Source of the DNA: Talinum fruticosum
Taxonomy: Eukaryota > Streptophyta > Magnoliopsida > Caryophyllales > Talinaceae
Length of the DNA stretch: 64,000 nucleotides
Reading direction: 5' to 3'
Assembly (NCBI GenBank): GCA_021018815.1
Contig: JAITYX010000048.1
Coordinates: 3,847,501 to 3,911,500 of the forward strand
Shown here in pieces: positions 43,945 to 55,700 of this stretch (position 1 is its first letter; each line of letters starts with the position of its first letter). The position numbers and the translations under genes are program-made. Under the pieces are notes generated by a model, which saw nothing but the letters and a program-made list of their open reading frames with translations, did not search any database and was not told the origin of the DNA.

Positions 43945-43979
43945 CGCATTGCCAGCGCCATTCCCACCCAAAGGTTGGA

Positions 43980-44550
43980 AACAACGAGTGTCGTGGGCCT
44001 TTCCCTCACCATGGGCCACCCACCCTCTCCATATGCCACGGCTCCACCCTCCCGTTCGTTTCTCGTCAGCTGGATCTCCTCGGTAGTCGCCCTCCCTTTC
44101 GCATAGACATTGACGGCGCGTTTCACACCATGTCTTTCATTGTTCCCCACGAAAACGGTACATGGATACCGATGCCATCACATGCGACGGCCACCCCGGT
44201 ACACTCTTAACTTATTTTAACATGAGCACCAATCACAAAATTGTTATTAGAAATGGTCATGAAATTCCCGTTCGTGACTTTGGTATGGCATATCTTCCCC
44301 TCCCTACCTTCCCCTTGCTTTATAAAATGTCCTTTATGCCCCTAACCTTATTAAAAATTTGATCTTCGTACGTCGCTTTACTACCGATAATAATGTTTCG
44401 TTGAATTTGACCCTTTTGCTATTCTGTGAAGGACATTGTGATCGGGACTTCTCTCTTGAGATGTGATAGTACAAGGGATCTATATTCTCTTCCAGCCACC
44501 ACACCAGCATTTGTCTCTTCTCCATCTACTTTTGCTACTATTTCTCCTTA
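43980..44550 (+). pseudogene. copia protease/pre-integrase relic
   Basis: Frames contain GTLLTYFNMSTNHKIVIRNG, then LPLPTFPLLYK. This corresponds to the segment after the DTGA protease motif and before the integrase zinc finger of copia elements. Confidence 0.6.
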
Positions 44551-44554
44551 TTTG

Positions 44555-45380
44555 TAGCATACTCGTTTAGGTCATTCGGGAGTCTTTGTTTTAAACTCCC
44601 TGCAAAATAAAAATTCTATTGATTGCAAACCCTTCCCCTCTTCCTATGTTTTTCAATCTTGTGTTTTTGGTAAACATATTCAGTTGTCATTCTTTAATTC
44701 TTCAAACTATACATATATGCCCTTTGATATTATTTATAGTGATTTATGGACATCTCTAATTTTAAGTATGATGGTCACAAATACTATTTACTTTTATTGG
44801 ATGATTATTCAAATTTCTTTGGACTTTTCCGATTGGCCACAAATCCCAAGTCTATTATCTCTTTCTCACTTTTAGCTCCTTTATCAAAACTCAATTCGAT
44901 AAAAATATTAAGAGCTTTCAATGTGATAATGGGCATGATTTTGATAATAATTCATTCAAATTATTCTGCGAAAATAATGGCATGATTTTTCGTTTTTCTT
45001 ACCCTCATACATCTCAACAAAATGGCAAAGGTGAACGGAAAATTCACACCAGCAATAACATGATTCAAAGTCTTCTCGCTCATTCCTCTACCCCCTCCTT
45101 TTGGCATCATGCTCTCAAAATGACATCTTATCTTCTCAATATTGTTCCTTGGAAACTCATCAATCAATTTTCCCTTACACAAATTCTCTACCATCGAGAA
45201 CCATCCTACACTCATCTTCATGTGTTTGGATGCCTATGCCACCCACTCTCTCCCTCCATCTCCATTAATAAACTTCAACCACACTTTACTTGTGTTTTCT
45301 TAGGATACTTACCAAATCACCGTGGGTACAAGTGCTTTGACCTAACCACTCGGTAAACTTATCATCTCTCGTCTTGTAAT
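44555..45380 (+). pseudogene. copia integrase relic
   Basis: HTRLGH begins the HHCC zinc finger (about 44560). DGHKYYLLLLDDYSNFFGLF and the SYPHTSQQNGKGERKIHTSN block then mark the catalytic core, followed by HALKMTSYLLNIVPWKLIN and FGCLCHPLSPS. At least two frame changes. Confidence 0.8.
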
Positions 45381-45964
45381 CTTTGATAAGTCCCATTTTC
45401 CCTTCTCAAAAGCATCTCTCCCTCTCCTCACTCCTATCAATTTTGGGATGTTGGGCTTAACCCAATTATTCAACATCAATTGCTTCATCCCTTAGCCCAT
45501 GACCATGTCTCACCTTTTTCTCCATCCGTGACCCACCCCGACATCACATCTCGGTCGCCCTTCACCATCTTTTGTAGGTCCATTCGGCATAAACTAGCCC
45601 AATTCACCGCCCACCTGCTCCACAAGTCCCTCTAGCCCGGACCAGCACACTTCACCGCTCACCCGACCTCGGTTGCTCGCCTTATCTAGCCTACCACCTA
45701 AGCCCACATCCTTGCCACCTCCTTCATCTGCGCCAATCTATCGCAGCCCAGCCCATTTCCTTTCTTCTTGTCCAGCCTACCTCTTACACCATCCCATCCT
45801 CCCCACTCTCGACACCCCCATCCCCGGCCAGCCTAATTCCTTACAACCGGCCCAACAACCTCAGCCCATGTCACATCCCACCCGAACCATGGCTACACAC
45901 AGCATGCATGGTATTTTCAAGCCCAAACAACCCCTCAACTTTTTCACTCCTTCTACATCTTCAC

Positions 45965-46792
45965 TAGGGGTGAGCACGGGTCTGTTCGGTTTGGTTCGGG
46001 GGTTTCGTTCCGATTAACCAGATTTTTTGTTCGAAAAATGTGAACCGAAATTGTAACCGGATAAACCGGTTAACCGGATATCGGTTAACCGGATTTTCGG
46101 TTCGGTTCACCGGTTAACGAAACCGTTAGATAAAAGTTCTTAATCTTATTCTTTTTTAAAAAAAAAATTAACTCGCAAGGTTTTTAAACTTTTTATAATT
46201 GTAAGGGAGTAGAGTAGCTAGTTGTGAATATAGGTTTTCGATTAAAATTGCAATTTATTTAACTTATCGGATACTAAACAAGAGGGAAGAAGATTAGAGC
46301 CGCCAGTGAGTGTATGTGAAGCTTCAGTTCTTTTTATGCATTTGTCTATGAAATTTTGCATGTGCCTAAAAATTTAACATCTAAAGAGAACAGGAGAGGA
46401 AGGCATAAAAAATAATTTACATTGTTCGGCTTCTACATGTGCCAAGGCCTAACCATGTAAGCTTGGCCCAATGTGCGCCTAAGTAGTGGCCCACCTCCCC
46501 CTCCCCCATTACCGGCACCCAAAGACGTTCCCATATTGCTAGCCTAACCATAGTGCCCAAACACAAATACATATTTAAGGTTAAAATTTCACCAAAAAAA
46601 TTTTAAAAATGATCGAGTCGGTTCGGTTAACTGCTGATTTCAAAATTGTGAACCTTAACCGGAACCGGATAAACCGGTTAACTTGGATATCGGCTAATCG
46701 AATTTTAAAACCAGTTCAGTCAACCGAAAAATCGGTTCGATTTTATCGATTTTCGGTTTGACTTATCGGTTCAGCTTTTTTGCTCACCCCTA
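45965..46792. mobile_element. non-autonomous hAT element nested in copia, 828 bp
   Basis: Termini TAGGGGTGAGCA and TGCTCACCCCTA are exact inverses over 12 bases. Flanking octamers ATCTTCAC (45957-45964) and ACCTTCAC (46793-46800) differ by one base. Subterminal words are CCGGTTAACCGG and GGTTCGG. Lies between the copia integrase and RT regions, so it inserted after the copia element. Confidence 0.85.
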
Positions 46793-46800
46793 ACCTTCAC

Positions 46801-47720
46801 TACTACCTCGTAACTTGAAGGATGCCTTATCCGACTTGAATTGGAAATAGGCTATGACCGACGAATTTGATGTCTGTTATTAAAAATAAAATTTAGGAGT
46901 TAGTACCTCGCTCCTCTAATGTGAATATGATTCGGTCTATGTGGATTTTTCTTCATAAAAACGATCCGATGGTTCTTTTGAGCGGTACAAATCCCGTCTT
47001 GTTGGTGATGGTAGGTCTCAGGAAATTGGAGTCGATTGCCCCGAAACCTTCAGCCTCGTGGTCAATTAGCTACTATACGGACCGTTCTCATTGCCCTGTC
47101 AAAATCCCGGTCCATTCATCGGTTGGACGTAAAACATGCCTTTCCGCATGGCAATCTCAAGCAAAACTATTTATATGCATCAACCTCTTTTGTTTAGAGA
47201 CTCTAGTTACCCCGACCATGTCCGCTTACTAAAGAAATCTCTATATGGTCTTGAGCAAGTTCCACGGGCTTGGTACCGGCGATTTGCTAACTATGTCTCC
47301 ACCAATCAATTGATCACTTCCTATTCATCTACAAGAAGGATTCCGACATGGCTCGTATCCTTCTAAATGTGGATGATATCATCCTCACCACCTCTTTTGA
47401 CTCCCTTCACAGTTAGATCATGGTCCTTTTCGGTTCCGAGTTTGTCATGAAAGACTTGGGTTGAGTTACTTTTTAGGGGTTGTTGTCACCGTGCATGCAT
47501 GACTTCCCATAAACTTGTTCCCGCACTCGATTGACGCTAAGGGAAAACTTCCCGATTTTGCAGATTCCCCTTATCCCGATCCTAAACTCTATCGCAGTGA
47601 TGCTGATGCATTGTAATATCTCACTTTCACAAGGGCGATATCTCTTATGCGGTGTAACAAATTTTCCTTCACATGGGAATTCTAGCCCATAGTTACACTT
47701 GTTGCTATATTCATCAACAA
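46801..47720 (+). pseudogene. copia reverse transcriptase relic
   Basis: Frames give VNMIRSMWIFLHK, ETFSLVVN-type sequence, LLKKSLYGLEQVPRAWYRRF, then after a frame change a degraded YVDD region (MWMISSSPP in one frame) and, near 47600, LQYLTF..DISYAV-like residues. Multiple stops and frame changes; RNase H is not complete. Confidence 0.8.
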
Positions 47721-47750
47721 TTCGAATCCCGACTCTACTCCTCTCTCTCT

Positions 47751-48880
47751 CTCTAAAATTCAGGTCCTAAAAAAATTCATGTATAAGCAATGAGAAAGGA
47801 TAAATACACATCCGTGGATGAAAGAAAGGTATGAATTGCTCATCTTTCAAAATTTCTATTTATTGATTTTTGACATCATTATATATTCCATACTTTTGGT
47901 TTATTCATTGAATCAATTAGAATTGTTCATTGCTTATCATAAATTTGTTCATCAATTTACAAGTCTGGTGTAGTTATTTTTGCAAGATTGATATTCTTAT
48001 ACTTTAGATTTGTTCATTGAATCAATTAGAATTGTTCACTGCTTATCATAATTTGTTCATCGGTTTTTAAGCTTGTGTATTTGATTTTTGCAAGACCGAT
48101 ATACTAAAATCTAATTCGAGGTAGCATGAGAGCCAATTTTTTTATCAATATTATTTATTCACGACCAGCATCAAAATATATAAGACAAAGGAGTAGGGTA
48201 TGAAGGGGGACAGGGAGGAAGGTTGTGATTTTAGGCGTCCCTAGATTTCTCTCTCCACTTTTTCGATTTGATTTGGGATCATATTCATTGACGTGAAGAT
48301 GAGATCGTTTGATTTCGTTATTGATCCGTTGAATTTTTTTAAAATTTGAGCAAATTGTTAATGTGAACAATATTCTTCCATTTAATGAATAGTACTCAGT
48401 AATCTATAGTGAACAATACTCATCAACTCAATGAACGAACCCAAGTCGTTGCAATTTGACAGATGAGCAATACTCATCAATCTAATGAACAAACCAACTT
48501 AACAAGTGAACAACCATGGATAACTCAATGAAATTAAAAAGTGAAATTTTATGGTGAACATACTTAATATTCCAATTAATCAACTTCCATTTCTTGGTAA
48601 ATTATCCCAGTTAATTTATGAATAAATTGAAGTCACATAATGAACAATATGTTTAGTGAGAAGTTAGAAGTTTCGTAGTGTATTGTTAGTAGAGTAGATG
48701 GAGAACGGTTATTAATTTGTTCAATGAACAAATCGCACAATGAACAAGCTCCACTATGTAGACGACAAAACCACAATTGTATCTTACTTAAAAAAAAACC
48801 TGAACTTTGTGATGAGTTCTATAAAGAAAAATTATTGAAAAAATAAAGAAACTATCGAGGCGGATTGTTGAGTGGTGATA
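47751..48880. repeat. TTGTTCATT-rich region with 109-bp tandem duplication
   Basis: 47890-47998 and 47999-48107 are imperfect tandem units of period 109 (shared tcattgaatcaattagaatt and gcttatcata words). From 48360 to 48790 the complementary word tgaacaat occurs many times (for example 48364, 48411, 48463, 48739), so motif orientation flips near 48150-48350. No gene. Confidence 0.55.
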
Positions 48881-48899
48881 GAGTTACGCAACAATAGGA

Positions 48900-49270
48900 A
48901 GTCATGGTGTGTACTCGGTAAATATAAGAATTTGCACTTGGTAGAGTTCATGCAAATTCTTATATCCATCTTGGAGCATATACTCTCGGGTGACACGTCA
49001 TTATGTTAGGCTCACAAAACCCACAAAGTCTTATGTACACCTGGGAGTATTTGCTCCTCGCCATATGTCAACGGATGGTTGGACGACATAAGGGTTGGTT
49101 TTGTGGGCCTAATCTCTCTATCTCTTTCTCGGGAGTATATGCTTCAGGGAGCATTTAAGAATTTGCTCACAAAACCGCCTATTTTTTCTTTTCGTCCAAC
49201 TATTTGTTGACATATGTCCTGTGGGCATGTACTCTCGAGTGTATAAGAGATGCTCAGTAAAGTTCATATA
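48900..49270. repeat. dispersed repeat, copy 2 (inverted relative to 34471-34760)
   Basis: Contains gggagtatttgctcc, catatgtcaacggatggttgg, gtgggcctaatctctctatc and gggagtatatgcttc. The same words occur in reverse order and complement at 34471-34760. Confidence 0.55.
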
Positions 49271-50785
49271 CGAGTGACACATAAGATTGTCGTATAGGAT
49301 GTCATGCACTAGATAATTAATGATTGTATAAATAATAAAATAAAATAGTTTGTCATGAAAAATAAGATTACTTATGATAAATTATTAAATTATATTAAAA
49401 CAAAGACTATCCAACTATCAAAAACTCTACAATATTATTGTAATAATTATTTATAAGTCACAAACGAGCAATTAAGTAAATTATGGTGATAAAAAAGCAA
49501 ATTATTATTAAAGACAAGTATACAAAATTATGAAAAATAAATAATTATAATTATAATGAGGGTAATAGATTTAAGATTTCTTTATACATAGAATGAAATT
49601 CATATTGTTATGTAGAAAGGACGAAAAAGCAATTCCGATATTTTAGTTTTCATTAACAATCTTCCTTAATGTGAAGAAAATTATATGTAATTATAGCTAT
49701 CAAATAAATGTTCATAAAAGAGGTTTTTTTTTTTTTTGAAACACACAAAGAGGTTTATATAATAATATTAATTTAAAATGATAATTTAAAAAATATTATT
49801 ATATTTTAAAATTTTTTAATAAAAATATATATAAAAAATTACCTTAAATATTTGCGGAGCAAAGAATATAGGCTTAGTAATAATACTGATACTAGCGATA
49901 AAAAAAAAATGATACTAAGTTCGTCGCAAATGGCTCATTTGGCTACTCGTGGGGAAGATTATATTATCCACCATAACCAATATGATAATTAACTACAATT
50001 TGTCGAATATGGTATGAAAATCCTAATTTACGACCTCAGTCCTGTTTTGACTAGTTTGAGAAATAATTAAACGTAGTAATCTCCCCTTTAAATTGCAAAG
50101 TGATAGATTTCATCATAATTTAAATTTAAAATATCTGCACTAAAAAAATAAAAATATATATGAGTATTTACTTTTTAAAGTGGGTAATATTTATATTATA
50201 GACTCAGGTTTATACATCTCATGACGGGATACAATTTAGAGAAAAAAATCTAACCTTTTTTTTTTTTAAGTAAGGGGAACCATGAAAATATAGGGTGAGT
50301 TAAAAAAAAATTATAAATCTAAATCCATGTTATAATTTGTAAAAAGTCGATGATAGTTTAGAGGATTAATCCATATTTTACTTTAATAAATTGACCATAA
50401 TATCAACAAAACTAAGAGATCTTATAATTTATTTTTTAGAATTAGAATTTAGCTAAAAAAGTCAAAAAATTGTCCGATCTAATTCTCCAAATTTATCTGG
50501 TCAAAAAGGTCAAATACAATCATAAATATTTTATAAAAGTTTTAAATTTGAATACAGTATTTATTCTAAATACAAATATATTCAAATTATTAATTTTTTA
50601 ATATATTCAACCTAAATTTACACACAAACTAAATTTTTACCAGGACTAGATTGGACCCACCCTCTAGTCTAGTAATGTATTTTTTGTATAAGAATAGGAT
50701 TTAAAAAAGGTGTCATTAATTAATTATCTACTGGTGAGAGAAAAAGAAAATAAACAAGAGAAAAATTTGAGAGAGAGAGAGAGAG
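49271..50785. other. AT-rich intergenic upstream of ATG11
   Basis: No coding signal. A (GA)n tract lies at about 50770-50786. The last few hundred bases should contain the ATG11 promoter; the only TATA-like word near the presumed leader is ataaata at 50785-50791. Confidence 0.4.
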
Positions 50786-51845
50786 ATAAATAAGGCTGCT
50801 TGCTAGTGTTTCGTGTTCTTCTTTTCTGAACTGGGTCTGGGAACGCGAGAGAGAGGGAGAGAGTATACAGAGAACTCATCTGCTTCAATTCGGTCGGTGG
50901 TTGCTTATGGCCAAAGCTTCGCTGTCTCCGTAAAGAGTGGGGTTCTTCAACGCTTTGAAAAAACCCTTAAAAAATACTCCTTATTATCAAACGAAGAATC
51001 CCAGAAGACCTAATCAACCCAGCATCACAAACCTAGATTTTCAATAATTTAACCCTTGTTAGGGGTTTCGTGAAAAACTTCTTTCTTCCCCATTTGTTGT
51101 TTCCCTCTCCTCTTTCTCTCTCTTCTTCCTTGTGGGCAACTTCTTATCTTCCTTGTCTTATCGTTCTTGTTTCGAGAATTCGTTATCCCAAGGCAGATGC
51201 TTTTTCTGCTTTATTACTTGCAGGAACTGACGATCTAGTGGAGTGATTAAAAAGGTATTCTTTGGTAGTGAAATTGGAATTTTGATTGGCAAAATCTGTT
51301 GCTAGATCAACTAGATTCTGGGATTTTATGGGAATTCCCTTGGCGGGTCTTTGATCATTAGGGTTTTATTGACGAAATTGTTGCTGGATCTGGGTTTTTC
51401 CTTGATTTTAGCTGGTGGGCATCGAGCTATCTCGGTTTTATTGGTGAATTCTATGGTTCTACGTTGAAATTCTGATTTATGGTGCTGATTATGCGTTTAA
51501 GATAAAGTGGGTCTCTGTTGAATTTGGTTCTTCTTTGATTGATCTGACTGGGATAGTGAATGCCATTTTCAAGGCCTCAAATTGAACATATTTAGAAAGT
51601 TTACTGTGTGGAGTTGTTTTCTACTGATTTCAGAAGTGGGTAGGTTATAGAATCAAATTTTGGCAATTTGTTGTTGTTTGATTGGTTATTTCGTTTCCGT
51701 TTGACTCAAGGAGGCTCAATCTGGTGAATAATTTTTTTGAAATCATCAGTGACATTGGCTTGAAAATTGAAATTGGTGCTAATTGGTTTGGAAATTGAGT
51801 GCTGATTGGAGTTTGTGGTGGACTTTTCCTTGTTCTGTGGATAAG
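50786..51845 (+). other. ATG11: ATG11 5' leader with probable intron
   Basis: A transcript-leader-like sequence (CT-rich tracts 51090-51170) runs to a donor-like AAAAAG|GTATTC at 51254. The sequence just before the ATG ends TTCTGTGGATAAG, a usable acceptor, so an intron of about 590 bases in the 5' leader is likely. Exact transcription start is not visible. Confidence 0.45.
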
Positions 51846-52785
51846 ATGAGCTTGAATGCATCTGGTGGATTAGTTTATAGGGGAAGCTTTTGATTCACAT
51901 TGCTGAAAATGGTCATTCCTTTGAGGTTGATTGCGATGAATCCACTCTTGTTGAGGCAGTTCAAAGGTTTACTGAAACAATGGCAGGAATTCAATTGAAT
52001 GACCAACTTCTACTATGTGGTGACTTGAAGCTTGAATCTCACGAGCAGCTTGGGGCGTATAAGCTTCCGTCAGATGAACAGGAAGTATTTTGTTTCAACA
52101 AAGCCAGATTGCAAAACAATGCAATGCCCCCTCCACCAGAACAGGTTGAAATTCATGATACTCCTGAGCCTCCACCATCCTCTACCCAGGATCCTCATCC
52201 ATTGGATACTGCCATGGACCCAGCACTCAAGGCTTTACCTTCTTATGAGCGGCAGTTTCGATATCATTATCATTGTGGGCATGCCATATACAGTCGAACA
52301 GCTAGAAAAATTGAAATCTGTGAGAGGCTTCTGAGAGAGCAGAAAGTGCAAGAAAGGGCAATGGAGATTGCCAGGCGCAATTTAGACCACTTTTTTAGGA
52401 TACTTAACCAAAATTACATGGACTTCCTAAAATGCTATTTGCAACAGCATCGTATACATTCTGATTTGTTGGTGAACTTTCCAAGGGATATTGAAAAATT
52501 AAGATCTTGCAAACTTATCCCAGCTTTACAAACTCCAACTCGTAAGTGTTTGCTGGATCTTGTGAAGGAAGAAAACTTGAGGAAATGGATGGAAAGTTGT
52601 AGCTGTTCTCATAAGCAATTTGAGAACAAGGTCTCACAATTCAAGCATGTGTTTGGAAAACTGAAGCATGACGTTGAAGATCTATTTTCTAGCAAAGCTT
52701 CATTGCCAATAAGGGATTTGGAGTTAATGATCAAGGAACAATATCGGCATGTGAACGAACAGAGGAGTATTATGCAATCATTAAG
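51846..52785 (+). CDS. ATG11: ATG11 coding exon 1
   Basis: The ATG at 51846 begins MSLNASGGLVYRG, which fits the plant ATG11 start. The frame then hits TGA at 51891 because one G is missing in the run at 51880-51883; from 51884 the correct frame runs on as KLLIHIAENG. Taken literally, the first in-frame Met downstream is at 51980, which would cut the ubiquitin-like start. Donor TTAAG|GTTTG after 52785. Confidence 0.88.
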
Positions 52786-55700
52786 GTTTGTTCTTTCTTG
52801 AGTAATTTCCATAATTTGATCATATCAACTACTGTCAAAGCTCCAAGTAATTTTCTCTTCCTTGCAATTTGTTAGTAGTTGCTTGTTGGTTCATTCTTGT
52901 CATGTTCTTTGGTTGGTGGTTGTTTAATTCTTTATGTTAATTCATTTTCTTCTATGCTTGTGTTCCTTTTCCTTTTCTTGTTCTCAACTTCATGTAGACC
53001 CTGTTATGGTTGTCAAATGACCACAAAGTGACACAATGTAGAGCATACAACTTAGGAATAAGAATTGCCTAGTATGTCCTGTCATCTGTATATGCCTAGA
53101 GAACCATGCATTATCTACTTTGGAAAGCTAATTTTCAAGGTCCAGCTTAGTTGTAATCTCTTGTGCCTCTTAATATACTGGCCTTTGTAGTGCCTCTAAT
53201 GAACCACTTGCATTGACAAACAATTAGACAATGGGAATCCTGATAACATATCCTTGCAGTTTGTAAGTGGGTTTTCTTGTTACCCATTATGTTATTCTTT
53301 GCATACAACAACAACTCCCTTTGTGGGTCCCTCTTGCACAGGGTCTGGGGATGGAATATTTCATATTCATTGTGTTGCATAATCTTCATTATTCATTCTA
53401 GGAGTATGGCTGTATGCCTTCTATTGCAGGGCCGTAATGTGGTAACATTACTGTATCTAAAGTAACATATTTGCCATAGAAATGAAGTATTATTAGTATT
53501 GAGCTTCTTAAAAGGTATTGATGTCTCAGAGCCACAAACAATTTATGATTTGTGTGGTATGTTGATGGCTTTGTGACTTTCTGCGGCCTTGACTTGTAAG
53601 AGGGAAAAGAAGAGAGTTCAGACAGCTTTGCACAAATTGGTTTTGTTCACTAACTTATGGGCATGGTTGTAGATGTTTTTTTTTTATTAGAAAAAGGGCG
53701 GGAGGGGATGGGGGTTTAGTACTCTTAACTGGAATGTTATGGGTTTTGACAACCTTATTAGATGAGAGTAGTTGCACAAATTTCTGACTTGTGAGGTTTT
53801 TCCCTAATATCATGATAGGAGCCCCTAAAATGGTGGATGTGACTTGTTTTCTCTTGGGTTCTCGTTTGTAGGCTTTTCCTCTGATAGTGTATGTCCTTTC
53901 TTTGGCTGGGGGTGGGGTATTTCATATTCATTCTGTTGCGGAGGTCGCTTTTGAAATGGTTTAGCTGTTGGGTTCTTCCAATAATGATGATCATTTTTGC
54001 TGGGGCTGGCCTATGGCTGAAATTCATAATTGCTCACATACAACAGAATTCTCATCCATTTGTTCGATGCTTCTCTTGTGGACATATGTTGGTTTTATTT
54101 TAAAGGGGATTTTAATCCTACTGAAAGATATCAAGAGCTGGAGCTTCTGTGGTTCATTGGGTTTTGAGACAAGTGTTGTCAGAAGAGGATGATGTAGAGG
54201 AAAGTTTTAAACAATGAAGAAAGTATATACTTTCGAAGAAATGGAAGCACGCCAAGCTATAGTATTACAGTAGAAGAGCGTTATTAAGCTTGGTCAAGTT
54301 GGTAAGCCCCTGGTCGAGCTTAGGTTCTAGTAAAACTTGTCTGAGTTCAATTTGAGTGAAAATTGACTTGTTTCCTGCTTGTTTAAGAATCATCAACCTG
54401 AAGCCGAGGAACAATCATTGTGAAGATCAGGCTTTGGGCTTGGCTCAATTAGACTCCTAAAACCGTTGCTATTCTTTTTAAGATATTCTTTTTAACCATT
54501 GGGTCCTGGCCATTGGCTCAACTTATCTGGAGTCCTAGCTATAGATAATTAGGCATACTTCTAATATAGTATTGTTATCCTTTGGGCTTTCCGTTTGTGT
54601 CGAATTGTCCTTTCATGATTACTATCAGTGATGCGTTTGTCTCTTTGATTTCAATGAATGCCTATTCCCTTGTTGTGGTTCCTAACCTTTCTTCTTTTAG
54701 TCCTAGTAAGCTTGACAGCCCTTTCACGTGATCATGCATATGCATGAGGTTGGGTTGAAGAGAGATATTCAACATTCTTTTCCTAAACAATGTCCTTTCA
54801 GTGATGCCATTATTTGTTTTTTTATTTCGTTGAGACATGTTAATGCCTTACAATTTTTCTTCTTTGTTTGGGGGCTTACTAGATGAGCTCTGTAATCTAG
54901 TTCATTTCCTTCAGCCTGTGTTTTACATATCAGCTGATTTTCACAAGGTAAGAGCTGAAAACATAGGGGTTGTGTATCAAGACATGCATTTGTTATCCTT
55001 TGTTTGCTTCTTTTGAAATTGTAATGGGAATTTGCGAGTACCATTAATGTCTAGACTTTCACTTGGACTCTTTCACTGAACAAATATAAGAATGGCAGCA
55101 AGCAGAGGTCCTTCTGAGTTCCTTGTGTTTGTATTTTAATTTTGCAGTGGGAACACCTACTAACATCTTCTTGGCATGTTTATTTTTCGTGGTATACTAT
55201 AGTAGGTTTTGTCAGACTTATAGGGGTTCATTGTGCACAGTTCTCCGAAGCTTGTGTCTTGGTTCAACATGTTGTTCGTAGGAAGAATGAAATGTTCTTT
55301 GGAGGTGTGTTCTTTAATGGGACTGTAACAGCAGATATTCAAGAAGCATCATGTGTTTTCCACGGTGTAGGTGTGGGAGAAACTGTTTTGTTTGTCCTCC
55401 CTTTGGCATTTGGTGTCGTCGTCCAATGAGCAACTGTTAGATATTCAGGAGTTAAAAGGCTTTCTGAATTAGTTGTTTTCTGTTTCTTTCTATCAGGGAT
55501 CTCTCGTCCTTGTATATTTTTTTGCATTTTTTTTTGGGTATGAAAGCCATGTTTCCCTGTAATCCGGGGCATGTGTGTATGACAGTATATGCATTTCCAC
55601 TAAACTGCCAGATCCATTTCTGCTACAGTGTTACTATTATGTTTTGATAATAATGATAACAGACTGGAGAAACTTCTCATCAAGGCTGTGAAGTGTGAAC

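Larger units (their letters stand above)
42213..47750 (+). mobile_element. Ty1-copia retrotransposon, ruined and nested
   Basis: Plus-strand order gag, protease region, integrase, reverse transcriptase, i.e. Ty1-copia. A primer-binding-like TGGTATGAGA at 42403 resembles the initiator tRNA-Met site and follows a putative short 5' LTR (about 42213-42402, ending in CA). The element is invaded at 43347 and 45965 by hAT-like elements and ends without a recognisable 3' LTR. Stops and frame changes occur in every domain. Confidence 0.8.

Noticed and set aside
54769..55044. 91-codon minus-strand frame within ATG11 intron 1
   Set aside because: No recognisable motif, and similar random frames occur throughout the T-rich intron.
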